NCBI GenBank assembly: GCA_001598975.1
Contig: BBXU01002470.1
Coordinates: 23,917-87,916 of the forward strand
Direction of reading: 5' to 3'
Length of the DNA: 64,000 bases
Source of the DNA: Parachlorella kessleri
Taxonomy: Eukaryota > Chlorophyta > Trebouxiophyceae > Chlorellales > Chlorellaceae
The translations under genes were made by a program, and so were the position numbers. A model generated the notes under the pieces. That model was not told the DNA's origin. It worked only from the letters and a program-made list of their open reading frames with translations, and made no database searches. This document shows positions 1 to 11,659 of the stretch, one piece after another. Position 1 is the first letter of the stretch, and each line of letters begins with the position of its first letter.

Positions 1-168
1 GCGTTCTGACCGCCGTGCGGGCAGCGCTGCTGATTAGGCCAAAACCAAACTACCTCACCGAGGTGCTTCTGCAGGCGAGGCCGCGAGCAGGGCCACTGAC
101 GGGCCTGAGCTGGTGGCTAGGGAAGGGCAGCGCGCGGGCTTGCCTTCTGGCCTTTCTGAGGAGGCACC

Positions 169-3100
169 ATGGCCGACAAACGTGAGTAGTACGGCTGGCA
201 GTGGGGACCGCCCTGGTGCTCCGGCGCAACTAAGGCCAAGCGCTGACCAGTGGATACCTCCATGTTTGCAGGGGACGTAGCTGTGGAGGCTGAATCCGTG
301 GAGAAAGAGGTCGACTTCAAAGAGGTGGGTGCTAGCAGCACTCTAGCCAGGCAGCCAGCCAGCCGGCGGGGGGCCGGTCATGCATGCAGGCACATGGAGC
401 CTTGCCGCAACCTCGCTCAATAAGAGCACATCTTGTTTCTGAGTTGGAATGGCTGCCTGCCTGCGGTGCAGATTTCTGTTGACGAGGCCCTTGATATACT
501 CAAGGTGAGCGGTTTCCTTGGTGGGCGCTTACGGGCACTTCAAGACACATATGCCAAGCACTTAGCCGCCTCACAACCCAACGTGCCTGCTGGAACAAGA
601 GTTTGTAACTGTAGTGGATGCATATGAATATATGCCTGTGCGGTGCAGACTCTGGGCTTATGGGTGTAATGGGTGTGACTCAAGGTAGGCCCGCTGATAG
701 CAGGCTGACCTTGCATGCGCGTGCAGGCAAGCCACAAGGGCCTCACCGCTGATGAGGCGAAGAAGCGCCTGGAAGAGTATGGACCCAACAAGCTGCCAGA
801 GGAGGTTCGCAACCCTATCCTTGTGTACCTAGGGTAAGTTACGGTGGGGCTGGCGAGGAGTTTCTCCGAGGCGAAGTCAGCCACTCGTTCTTAGCCTGCT
901 CCAGCATGACTGCCTGGATTGCGCTGTGCTGGTGCTTCTGCTTTATATGGGGCCGTCGAACCCTGCAGCTCCAACTTTCAGCTGAAGGGGTTGCTGAAAA
1001 GGGCACAGTTGCGGAAGTAGGTGGTCAAGTTGCGTGTTGTGGTCTGTGCAGGTATATGTGGAACCCTCTCAGCTGGGCTATGGAGGCGGCAGCCATCCTG
1101 GCCATTGCTCTGCTGGACTATGCCGACTTTGCACTGATCGTGGCGCTGCTGCTGACCAACGCCACCATCTCTTATGTGGAGGAGTCAAACGCCGACAAGG
1201 CCATCAAAGCCCTGACATCTGCCCTGGCGCCGAAAGCCAAGGCCTTACGGGATGGCCAGGTATGCTGGGTGACGGTTGGTGGGGCTGCTCAGGTTGTCGA
1301 TATGTAAGACTGCAGGCCAGGCTATAATGGCTTACTGTGGGATCCTGTCTTCTTTAGTATTTCTGTGCCATGCATGTCGCTACATGTTGAGTGTTGTTTT
1401 CCTCCTGATCAGGCCCGCATCCTGTGCTACCCCGGGTCGAACTATATGAGATTGCTAACTTTCCTCCTTTTAAACTGGCATTCGCTAAACATCCTCCTGC
1501 TCTGTTACATAGCATGCATGCCGTTGTTGCAGTTATTAACTATAGAAGCGTCGGAGTTGGTCCCCGGCGACGTCATCATGGTGCGCCTGGGTGATATCGT
1601 CCCAGCTGATATCAAGCTGCTGGGGGAGGAAGACGAGACACCCCTACAGGTAAGCATGGGCATCTCCTACAGACTTGTCCAACAATCAGGTAGCCAGCCT
1701 GTCCCCAGCAAGATGGTTGCTGTCGCATTTGTTCCCCTCTAGTGCATAAGTTAGGGTTTTTGTAGTGTATGTGTGAAGTGCTGTCCTGACTCTTGACCCC
1801 TCCGTGCCCCTGGTGCAGGTCGACCAAGCTGCACTGACTGGCGAGTCGCTGCCAGTCAAGAAGGGCAAGGGCGATGTGGCCTTCTCAGGCTCTACCATCA
1901 AGCAAGGAGAGCGGCATGCTGTTGTCTACGCCACTGGTGCGTGCATACAGTCTCTGGTGGGCATGTATGGTTCTGCATAAAGCTGGGCTCCTCAACGTGT
2001 CCCGGAGTTGGGTGATGTGCACGACATATGGAATTTTGGTGGCACAGCTCAGACAGTGCGGCAACCGCTGGCTTCAAGAATCAGGCCGCTGCAGGCTTCT
2101 ATTGAAAATTGGCGAGTGCGGCAATCCCAGCAGTTGTTTCTGCCGGGAAGCTGAAGATCCCCAGCTGACATTTAGTTGTCCTCATTTCACAGGCCTGCAA
2201 ACCTTCTTTGGCCGCGCCGCTGCGTTGCTGGGCCAGGCTGATCAGGTTGCCAACATCCAGAAGGTCATGACCAAGATTGGAGCCGTGTGCCTCATTACCA
2301 TTGGCGTCTGGGCGGTCATTGAGCTGGGCGTCCAGTTTGGCCACTACAACCACGCCTGCAAGGGCGGCGTGGGTGAGTTGCCGGGGCATATATTCATCCT
2401 TTGTTTTTGTTGAGGCTGTGACATCTGCACTAATTTTGTTTCATGGAGTGTCTCCCTGTAAGTTATATAATGTTTGAGACAAGCGGTGGGGTGTGTGGGG
2501 TGGGGCATCTATAAACCAGCTCAGCTCTCTTGCAACTCTCTTGCTCGCCCAGTAGCATTGCCTCTGGTTGACACAATGACAATGGCACAGTCTGTGATGG
2601 CAATGTCACACGGCGAACTGCCTTCTTGCCCTGCAGGGATGTGCCCCACCCTGACCAACCTGCTGGTCATCATCGTTGGCGGCATCCCCATTGCCATGCC
2701 CACCGTGCTGGCTGTGACCCTAGCCTTGGGTGCTTACAACCTGGCCAAAGAAGGTGGGTGGCCAGGCAGGCAATGCAGTCTCCTGCTTTCATTGCTCGCT
2801 GTGGTGCGGTGTGCTACGGAGTTTTACTTGCCAAGGTGCTGCAACACGGGCCAGTGAGTAGGGTAGCAGGGCTTGGCTTGGACCTTGACTTGGCTTGGCA
2901 CCAGTAGTGCTTGAACCGTTAAACCCTACGCGGCACTGCTTAAACCACCAGCGCCTAAACCTTGGCTTGGCACTAGCAGTGGTTAGCTGCTTCTGTAGCC
3001 TATCAAACCACAAACGTGGATTAAGCTCCCCACCAAATCCCCTTGTGCAGGCGCCATTGTGTCCCGTATGTCGGCTGTTGAGGAAATGGCCGGCATGGAC

Positions 3101-6100
3101 ATCCTCTGCTCTGACAAAACCGGCACCCTCACTCTGAACAAGCTGACTGTGGACATCAGCAATGTCTACCCCTGCGGGGAGCACACCATCGAGGATGTGC
3201 TGTGCTATGGCGCCAAGTCGGCCAACATCGTCACTGAGGAGCCCATCGACATGGTGCTGCACAACTCGTATGCCGGCAAGGACACCCTATGGTGAGCTCT
3301 TGCAGCAGCATTGGGGACGTGCTGCGTTGATCGTGATACTGTGTTTATTGCATTATTCATGAATTGCTTACATGGGACCTGGAGAGCAGCTGCATCAAAA
3401 TGAGGCAGTATGGTCAGAGGGTTTCCCATGTAGGCAGGCTTCAGTGGTGCACTGTAAAGCAATCAATAATTAGTTGACAAGCCAGCAACATTTCTCGTCT
3501 GCAACCCCTGCAGGAATGACCACAAGCTGAACAAGTTCATCCCCTTCAACCCCACGGACAAGTACACCATTGCATATGTCCAAGAGAATGCCAGCGGCAA
3601 CATTGAACGTGTGATGAAGGGCGCCCCGCAGGTGCCTTTCTTGGGTAGTGCCTGGCAGCCCTATAACTGTCATTGTGGCAGGCCGCTGCCCTGAGGGCAC
3701 TGGCTGGGTGTCAGACAGAATGCCGCATGCCATGCTTGAGCCTTGACAGTTATGCGGTGTTGCGAGCCTGCTTTGGCCTTGACATCTGTGCCTTTGTTAG
3801 ATATGCTGACATACTCATGGAATTTGGTGTGCTTTGTGTTGTAGGTGGTTGTGCGCAACGCGTGGAACAGAGACGAGATTGAGGAGGAGTGCAACAAGAA
3901 GATTGTGGAGTATGCTGGACGCGGTTTCCGTGCCCTTGGCATTGCCAAGGCGCTGGGTGACGGCCCGGCCACCGGCGACATCAAGTGGGAGATGATTGGT
4001 GCGTAGTCTTGACAAGTATGCCGAAGCATGGGTCATTTGACCCTTCCCAGCAGGACATTGCGCAGGCTGGACTGCAGGTGTGGCACCGTGTTTCAAGCAA
4101 GACTGGGTTGACCGCGGTTTATGCTAGCATAGCATAGGTGTTCTCCCTCACTCCACTTGAGCATGAACCCTGATAGTTTGTCTGTGTGATCATTTGCTGG
4201 CTGCCCCTGTTGTGTTGCAGGCCTGGTGCCCCTGTTTGACCCTCCTCGCCATGACACCAAAGAGACCATCGAGCGCTGCTTGGCCATGGGTATCCATGTG
4301 AAGATGATCACCGGTGACCAGCTGCTGATCGGCAAGGAGACTGCGCGCCAGCTGGGCATGGGCCAGAACATGTGAGCAGAGGCCCAGCATCGCTGTTATT
4401 TGGTGGGAGCTAGCGCTCGGAGCTTTGGCAGAGGATGTGGTACCACACAGCATTAGACTTGTGAGAATGCCCAGTCATGGTGCTGGGTCTGTCCCTACTG
4501 ATCTTCAGGTTCACCACCGAGGTACTGCTCAAGGCCAAGGCTGGAACCGAGCTGGTTGCCGGCACTGCCTCTGTGGAGGAGCTGGTCGAGCATGCCGACG
4601 GCTTTGCTGAGGTGTTCCCTGAGCACAAGTAAGCAACTGCGTCAGTGATCGCCCCTTTCAGGCAACGCTTGGACGAAGTCGGTGGTTTTGGTTTTGCTTG
4701 GGGGGACCATATCAGGCAGACTATGGTTCCCAAAGTAGACTGTTGTACCTGGGAGGTTTGTCAGCTGTACTCTGGGATTCGTGGACTTGCGTCCTGAAAC
4801 CACTCACTCGTTTGCTGGCTCTTGCAAATGTTGGGATAACCCTGGCTCTTGCTGGCCCAACTTACTGGTGGTACTTGCTCCTGCCTGGTGCAGGTTCATG
4901 ATCGTCAAGATCCTGCAGGGGCTGCACCATGTCTGCGGCATGACCGGTGATGGTGTGAATGATGCCCCCGCTCTTAAGAAGGCCGACGTGGGTGTGGCTG
5001 TGGCTGGTGCCACTGATGCCGCCCGCGGTGCAGCTGACATTGTGCTGACTGAGGCAGGCTTGTCCACGATTGTTACGGCTGTGATTGGTGCCCGCAAGGT
5101 GGGTGGGCTCATACCTGCTTTGTGAGAGTGCCAGCAGGCTTCATCTCCAAGCATGTGTTGCCTACATGTCACACCTGGGAAATCCACAGGAACACCTGCC
5201 GGCCAACTATCCATCTGCAGAGGTTCTGTCCCGTTGAAAGCTGCAGTTGATTGCAGGCTGTGCGCTGCACTGCTTGCAGATCTTCCAACGCATGACCACC
5301 TACGCCCGCTACACTGTGGCTATGACCTTCCGTATTTGCTTCACCTTTGGCCTACTGACCGTCATCTACGACTGGTACTTCATTACCCTGCTCATCGTGC
5401 TTCTGGCCGTGTTCAATGACGGTGCCATGATTGCCCTCTCCAAGGACAAGGTTACGCCCTCTCCGGTGCCCAACCGCTGGAACCTATTCAGCATCTTCAT
5501 CCAGGGTGAGCTTCTGGCGACTCAGGCCAGCACTGTTGTCTTTCGGCAGGCCAGCAATATAGGCGTGCACTGGTGTCTGGTGGTCCTTGTGAAGGTCACG
5601 AAGAACCTGCAGGCATTGGATGCTTGCGTTGACTTGACATATTATAAGCGGCTGCCCGGTTGCATATGCAACACTCAAGAGAGCATTGAAGCGGAGATTG
5701 CATGTTTGCCACGTTGCAGGCATCATCTATGGCCTGTTCCTGACCCTCAGCACGTGGGTCCTCTTCTACACTGCCACTCACAAGAACTTCTTCGAGAACA
5801 ACATCGGCATGTTTTCGCTCAACTACCGGGTAAGCAAAGCTTGTGGGCTGAGCTGAGTTGAGCACTCATCTTGAGCCATGGTCAGAGCGCTGTGGCTCAG
5901 TCGTTGGTTGAGTTGCGAGTGAGCTGCATTATGCAACGTGTCTTTAATGTGCGCATGTGGCTTCTTGAGTGGTAGTAACCTTGTGAGAGGCGACATTGGT
6001 CGAGGGGGAGGTGGGGTCTATGTCACACCTGACCTAGGCGCTGCGTGCTTGCTGCCTGCAGACGCCCGTCCTTACCTCTTGGTGCGATCAGCGTATTGCT

Positions 6101-8517
6101 GATTACTTCCCCCAGTACGTCAGCCAGGCCAACCAACCTGGTAGCTTCTGTCTGGTCTACCCCACCCAGGACGAGGTGGGTGTGCCTAGGGTTAGATGCG
6201 CACGTTACTAACTGGTTGGTTTGTGATTAACAGCAATCGCGGCAATGTCGGACTGGTGGAGCTGGCATTGCTTTGGCTACCTGCAACCAGTTGCTGATGT
6301 AAATTTGGCCACTGTAGCCGCCTGCACTGGGTTCAACTTTTTGCTTGTTGCCCTATGGTGACCGCAGTGTGCCGGCTACACCACCACAACCCTGCCCGCC
6401 AACCAGCCCAGCCTGGTGGATCAGTGCATTGCTGAGCAGAAGTGGTTCCGCCAGTCCATGGTCCGCAACCTCATCTATGCCCAGGTCGGTGCAGCTGGCG
6501 CTAGCTCAGCTAGCGTGAAGTCAGCAGTGGTGTTTACTGTAGAGGTGGCTGGATTTGTTGTACACCATGTCCAACTCTCAGGCCGGTGTGACTGTATAAC
6601 CGCGGTACAGGCACAGACCTGGCGTAGCTGATCTCAAGAGGCAGCATGCTAGCCTGCCTGCAGGTCTCCATCTCTGGCCAGGCCCTGGTCTTTGTGGTGC
6701 GCACCATCGGCTGGTCCCTCATGGCCCGAGCCGGCACTGCCACCTATCTCGCCTTCGTTTTTGCGCAACTGGCCTCAACTCTGCTGGCCCTCTTTGGCTT
6801 CAACGGGTGAGTGGGCGCGCTGCATTGTGTAATGCATAGAACACGCGTAAGTATGCGGCCTGCCCCTAGCTGAACCTTCTCTTACCAGGAGGGCTCAAGG
6901 GGCAGTGGCCGTGCTGTAATGCAATAGAAGTAAGAGGGTTCCGCGCCTGTCTGTGTGTGTTCTCTCCTGAGTCGGAAGCCTGGTGCTTACCATTTCCATG
7001 CTACTGTAGGTACGATGTGCCCCCCGGCAGCCAGTCTGTGGAGAACTCCCAGTTTACTGTGCTGTCCTCCGGCGGCAACAACCCCTTCTTCCAGCGCAAT
7101 GTTGCCCCCTTGGCCGGCACCGAGGCCGAGTTCACTGCCTCCAGCATCGGCTGCACCTACTACGTGGTGGTCGCCTGGATCTGGTCTATCATCTGGTACT
7201 TTGGCCTGGTGAGCACCAAAGCTCCCCGTTTGCTTTAGCAGCATCCACAGCCGTTGCTTGGGGACAGCCTTAATAGGTTACGCACATCAAGCTATTGACT
7301 CAACAACACCTTGCCCTTTTCACGTGGGGGAGGGCCTGCTGCTTGGAGGTGCAGCTGCAATGTGCAGTTAGCTCTACTCTTGAACATGAAGTCTTGGAGG
7401 GCAGTTGCTTGCCCTGCCCGCTCATCAGCTGCAAGAGTTATTTTTAGTCCTGCCATCTGCTCTGCAGGACCCCCTCAAGTGGATGATGGCCTACTTCATG
7501 AATGAGGACGGCATTCGCCAGGGCTCCATCTGGGACACCGCCTTCTTCCGCCAGGGCCAGCGCATTGGCGCCAGCATTGGTGCCGGCGTCACCAAGGTGG
7601 GGCTTCTTGGGGGAACGCTGGGACGCCCGACAGTAGGCTTGTGACCCGTCCAATCCAAAGGTTTGAAGGGCGGGCAAGGCAAATAGGGTACCTGCTCAGT
7701 TCACCATCCTTCCCTTAAGGGTTAGCAGGTCCGTGGACGTGCTCACTTTTAGTATCAAAATCCCTGATTCGTTGCCATCTAACCAGTGCATTGCCTCTGA
7801 CTACCACTTTCCATGCCCCTGGTGGCTGCAGCACCCCGAGATGCAGCGTGCCAGCGTGCACCGCGTCAGCGTTTCTTCGGCACTGGGCCGCAACAGCCTG
7901 TCCCGGTCCTCCGCCCCTCAAGTGCAGGTGAAGGGTTGATACTGGGCTGCCTATTGAAGTTGGTGGGGTGCCTTTGAATCGCACTGGGCTGTGCCACTTG
8001 TACCCACGTGTACCCATGTTGCTTAGCTTGCCACTGGGGTTGCATGCAGTGGTGGAGTAAATGCTTTCTGGCTTAAGTGTGAGAACTACCTTCACCACCA
8101 TGGGTTTTCCCTTGCTGATGTGCAGGTTGGTGGTGCCTTCTCAGGCGGCATCCCGGGCGTGGGCGGCAGCATGGTTCCATCCCCTGCCATGCTCGAGAGG
8201 GCAAGCATGGTGAGTAGGATGGTGCCTCATTTTGGCGGGAGCCGCACCGGCGACTAGGCAGCGGCCAGCCAGCATGGCTCTCTTATGTTGGAACCCGAAC
8301 ACCTGATGGTGTGGCTGCAATGCTTGCCCTGACACTTCAGCACTGCTAGTGGAGGTGAAGTGTCATGCCAATCTAGCTTGCAGTGTGGGGTGCTGGGGTA
8401 GCCTTCGCTTGCGTTGAGCGCGGCGCAAGTTGACAGTAGTATGGCTAAGGGTTCCCTCTTGCAGTTGTGATATCCTGACTCTAATACCCCTCTTTCCTTC
8501 AGGTTCGTGTTCACTAA
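169..8517 (+). CDS. PMA: Plasma-membrane P-type (P3A) H+-ATPase
   Basis: Proton-pumping ATPase that energises the plasma membrane. Twenty-five exons join in phase into 1055 aa: 169-181, 272-324, 472-504, 727-833, 1052-1259, 1533-1649, 1819-1936, 2193-2372, 2637-2753, 3051-3291, 3514-3631, 3845-3998, 4221-4371, 4509-4628, 4894-5098, 5280-5505, 5720-5829, 6062-6175, 6368-6484, 6664-6806, 7010-7208, 7468-7596, 7832-7927, 8126-8209, 8503-8517. Visible motifs are LTGES near residue 185 (actuator domain), CSDKTGT with the phosphorylated Asp at about 337, MITGD, and GDGVNDAP near 595. FNDG has an Asp at about 692, matching the proton-binding Asp of plant AHA2. Lumenal/C-terminal exons resemble the algal PMA branch. 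The protein ends in VRVH, without the plant YTV 14-3-3 site. ATG at 169 opens a 13-nt first exon, supported by the splice phase of exon 2. Confidence 0.96.
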
Positions 8518-8717
8518 GGGGGCGCTTCGAGGCCCAGGCGCCACTGCACGCATGGCTAGGCGGCATCAGCTCGGTCAGCCTGTGTTGCTGGCTGCACCTG
8601 CATGCTGGCTTCGTTAGTCCTCGACCAATGTGGGCCTGGGCGACGATGCCACATTCTGCATGACTTTGCCTGCCACGTTGTTACTACACCCTTGTTTACG
8701 GTGGCCTATGTGTGGTC

Positions 8718-8722
8718 TGTAA
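8718..8722 (+). terminator. TGTAA polyadenylation signal of the H+-ATPase gene
   Basis: TGTAA is the usual chlorophyte polyadenylation signal. This copy lies about 200 nt after the H+-ATPase stop codon, a normal 3'UTR distance. The assignment rests on motif and position only. Confidence 0.5.
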
Positions 8723-9846
8723 GATGATGTACCTGGTCTGAAAGGACGGGCGTTTACAGACTGGCTGCTTGTTGTGGCCGCTGTCTACTGACGCTCGATC
8801 CTGCTGGGGATTATAGTCTAGCCTGTGCTTGAGCAGCACTTGGGGCAGTGGGATTTGCCGTAAGCGAGCCAGGTGTACTGGGACAGCATTTTGCTGCAAT
8901 CTTGGCTGGTATGCGCTTCTGAGCTCCCTTCCTGTGCTGTGGACGTGCTTGATACCTTGGATTTTGTGCCTAGACTGTCGTGCCACCTGTCTTCCAGGTT
9001 TGCACTGGCAAACTCCAGTGTTTTGCAATCTCTGCGCCTAATGTCGGCAGTAAAACGGTGGTTAGCACTTCTCCTCTCCATATGTGCAAAGTATGTGGCC
9101 TTCTGACTTGCCCATGTTTAGCCCGACACACCTGTGAAGGCCATGGCTCAAAAACACACCAGGAAGTTGACCAACTTGTGCGAGGCATCCTTTTGGTACA
9201 TCACTGCAACATCTGAGAAGGTCATATGGTTGCCCCCAAGAAAAAACATAAAAAGTAATGCACGGAACTCGCGTGTACTCTTAAACAGGAGCCATCACCA
9301 CAGAGGTAGTAAGGGGGAAGAGTCATTATTACCCTGCATGAACTACTGCCTCGCATGCATTCCTTCCTGATTGCCGGCTGCCCTATTGAACTTTCAGGCA
9401 GGTCTAGACAGAGACACCGAAAGTTCACCTTCACCCCAACTATGAAGGAGTGATATGCAATCAAATGCTGTCAAAGTAACTACTAAGGCCTATGTCAAGC
9501 GCCCAAGGTTGAGACCCAGAACTTACTATACACAGTATAGGATGCGCGATTATGACAGGAGGAAAGCTCATTACGGTGAGAGGTGTGCAGTGACAAGTCA
9601 AGTGACCCTGCAGGAGGAGGCTGGCGGCCTCATCGGCGCACGGCCATCTCGCACAGTAACTCAGCCGTGTCACATCGACGGGCTCAGCACAGGGCGCCGC
9701 TGGTCAACAGCTAAGGAGCTGCAGGCGCCAAACAGAGTCGCCCAGGCTGCCATGAGCTGCTGCCTTGCCGGGCAGATTGGTCAAGGGGCCCTCCAGCGAA
9801 AGCCGTCCCTGCCAATCAACGCCTCAAGCGGAGCAACGGAGAGTTC
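8723..9846. other. Convergent 3' intergenic region
   Basis: This stretch lies between the 3' ends of the H+-ATPase (+) and MUB (-) genes and probably holds both 3'UTRs. I see no exon series, RNA gene or repeat here. A minus-strand TGTAA occurs at 8753-8757, which would give MUB a long 3'UTR of about 1.1 kb. A 153-codon open frame on the plus strand (9455-9916) overlaps MUB exon 4 and shows no protein-like features. Confidence 0.5.
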
Positions 9847-10855
9847 TCAGCTGATCGTGCAGCAGGTCTTGGCTGCCTTCTTCTCGACTGGTTGCACTGC
9901 AAGCACATGGTTCTAGGTCCATGTTGGCAGGCAGGGTACACCATGCGCTTGCCAGCATGTCAAGTATTTGGTTCAAATTGCACAACTCCTTCGATAACAC
10001 AATATACAATCTGCTCGTACCTGCTACAGCACGTAGTCTGAGCGTGCACCTAACACCAGCAACAAAGAACAACTGCTGGCACCGCACGCGCGCCAGCGAC
10101 ACACGCTGACAACCACAAGGCAACACAAAAGTCAGCAAGTGAAGAATGAAACATTACTCAGCACCGCACCTGGCAGGCTTGCTGCTGCAGGCGGCCGCAC
10201 AATTACATGCATGGTAACCAAGTAGTCATCCTTGGGCTCCCCCAAGCTGTTCTGCGAGTGTAAGCCTGCAAATAGGCAGAAGGAACGTCGGCTCACAGGG
10301 TTGAAGCTGTACAAGAGACAGCAACGCTGGCCAAAACAGGTCCCAGCCGATTTTGCAGGGTGCTGCAGTGGTATGTACACTACGGTGTATTCTAGGAAGA
10401 GGATGGGGCACTCCTAAGTGCCTACCACTCACCGCGGAGAGAGTCAGTGTCCGACAGGAACCTGCCCGAGAGTATAAGTCGTAGCTCGGCAGCGCTGCCT
10501 GGCCGCTCCTTTAACAACGGACCCTCTGCACCAGAAAGGCAGCTCGAGGAGGTTGCTAGTCAACAGGCTTTTCGTTTTTCGAGAAGTCAAGCACAGCGGG
10601 GCGCAGTGCCAGCCCTCCCAGAGGCAAAGGAGTTTAGCCTTTGAGCTTATATACGGTCACTGAGCAGCCTCCCAAGCTACACGACAGTTGAGCAGCCTTC
10701 ATGTAGCTGATCAAAGTCTGGGAGTTGCTAGCACCTGTGGGCCACTCGACCAGGAGCCGCTCCTTGATCTCCTGAACCGTGCTGGACGCTGCAAACTTCA
10801 AAGGTCCCACGTCCCCCGCGGTGTGCCGAAATCTTATATCGTATTCTCCTTGCAT
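9847..10855 (-). CDS. MUB: Membrane-anchored ubiquitin-fold protein (MUB)
   Basis: Small ubiquitin-like protein tethered to the plasma membrane by prenylation; plant MUBs dock ubiquitin E2 enzymes there. Four exons in phase encode 119 aa, close to the usual 115-120: 10855-10735, 10525-10433, 10265-10170, 9896-9847. The N-terminal half has the family signature DIRFR...DVGPLKF...TVQEIKERLL.EWP. The middle has ELRLILSGRFL, matching the LKLINAGK strand. Near the C-terminus is VTMHVIVRPP, then a Lys-rich linker and TCCTIS, a CaaX box (CTIS) preceded by a second Cys that could be palmitoylated. The ATG at 10855 is chosen because a longer frame would need a non-ATG start. It is transcribed in the same direction as RRP5, about 800 bp downstream of it. 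Confidence 0.9.
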
Positions 10856-11659
10856 TCCCTGGCAGCCTTGCCCCACAAAACGGTGCACTTCTGAACGGAC
10901 CGAGTCAGACTTTGCAGCAGCTGGTTCACGACCTGTGCCTGGGAACAGACATGGATATCACAAACGAGAATGCAGCAGGGCCCCAAGTTCTTACCTAGCG
11001 ACCCCCCACACACGGTTGAGTTTACGAGCAGGTTACCCCATGAGGTTACCCCATCAAGGCGGGGGTCAATCGAGCAGCGCGCTGCCCGGCTGCACAGCGG
11101 TGCACGCACCGTCGGCTTTTGCTAATCATAAGCCAGCATCTGCTAGTAAGTGACTAGAAGGGAGAGTCTGCTGGGGCAACCATGCCAGGATCCTTCAGCT
11201 TTGATCACTTCGATGAGCAGGACGTCCTTGGCAGGTAGTGCGAGACTGATAGCTGGGGACTGACGGCTAGATAAGGGCACTGCTCATGAGAAGGTACAAG
11301 GGACCGCTGCTGCCTACCCCCGCTTCAACTCAACAGGCCTCCGGGTATGCTTGCGAAGTGCCACCTTGCCTGCCTGGTAGCTTGCTTTTGGCCCTCAACC
11401 TTCCAGCAATGTTGTACATGCCAACCTCAACACAGTAGCGGGCCAGCACGGCAATGTTTGGTCGGGCTGACAGCATTCTATTGTCCTCGCCAGAGGTTGC
11501 AAAGGAACAATGGCACAGTATCATTGGACAGTGATTTTCTCACATGTACGGGTCGAAGCACATGAAGCTGGCAGCAGAATGCACAACGGCCAGCAGTACG
11601 TAACATCTGCACCAAACATTACCCCATGCACCACTGAAAGCACGAGCTGCTTGCTGCTG
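10856..11659. other. Intergenic region between RRP5 and MUB
   Basis: About 800 bp holding the RRP5 3' end and the MUB promoter side. I looked here specifically for exons encoding HAT/TPR repeats that would complete RRP5 and found none. A short direct repeat (GGTTACCCCAT) occurs near 11030-11052. No other structure was seen. Confidence 0.5.

Noticed and set aside
9455..9916. 153-codon plus-strand open frame
   Set aside because: It overlaps MUB exon 4 antisense and has no recognisable domain or exon partners.
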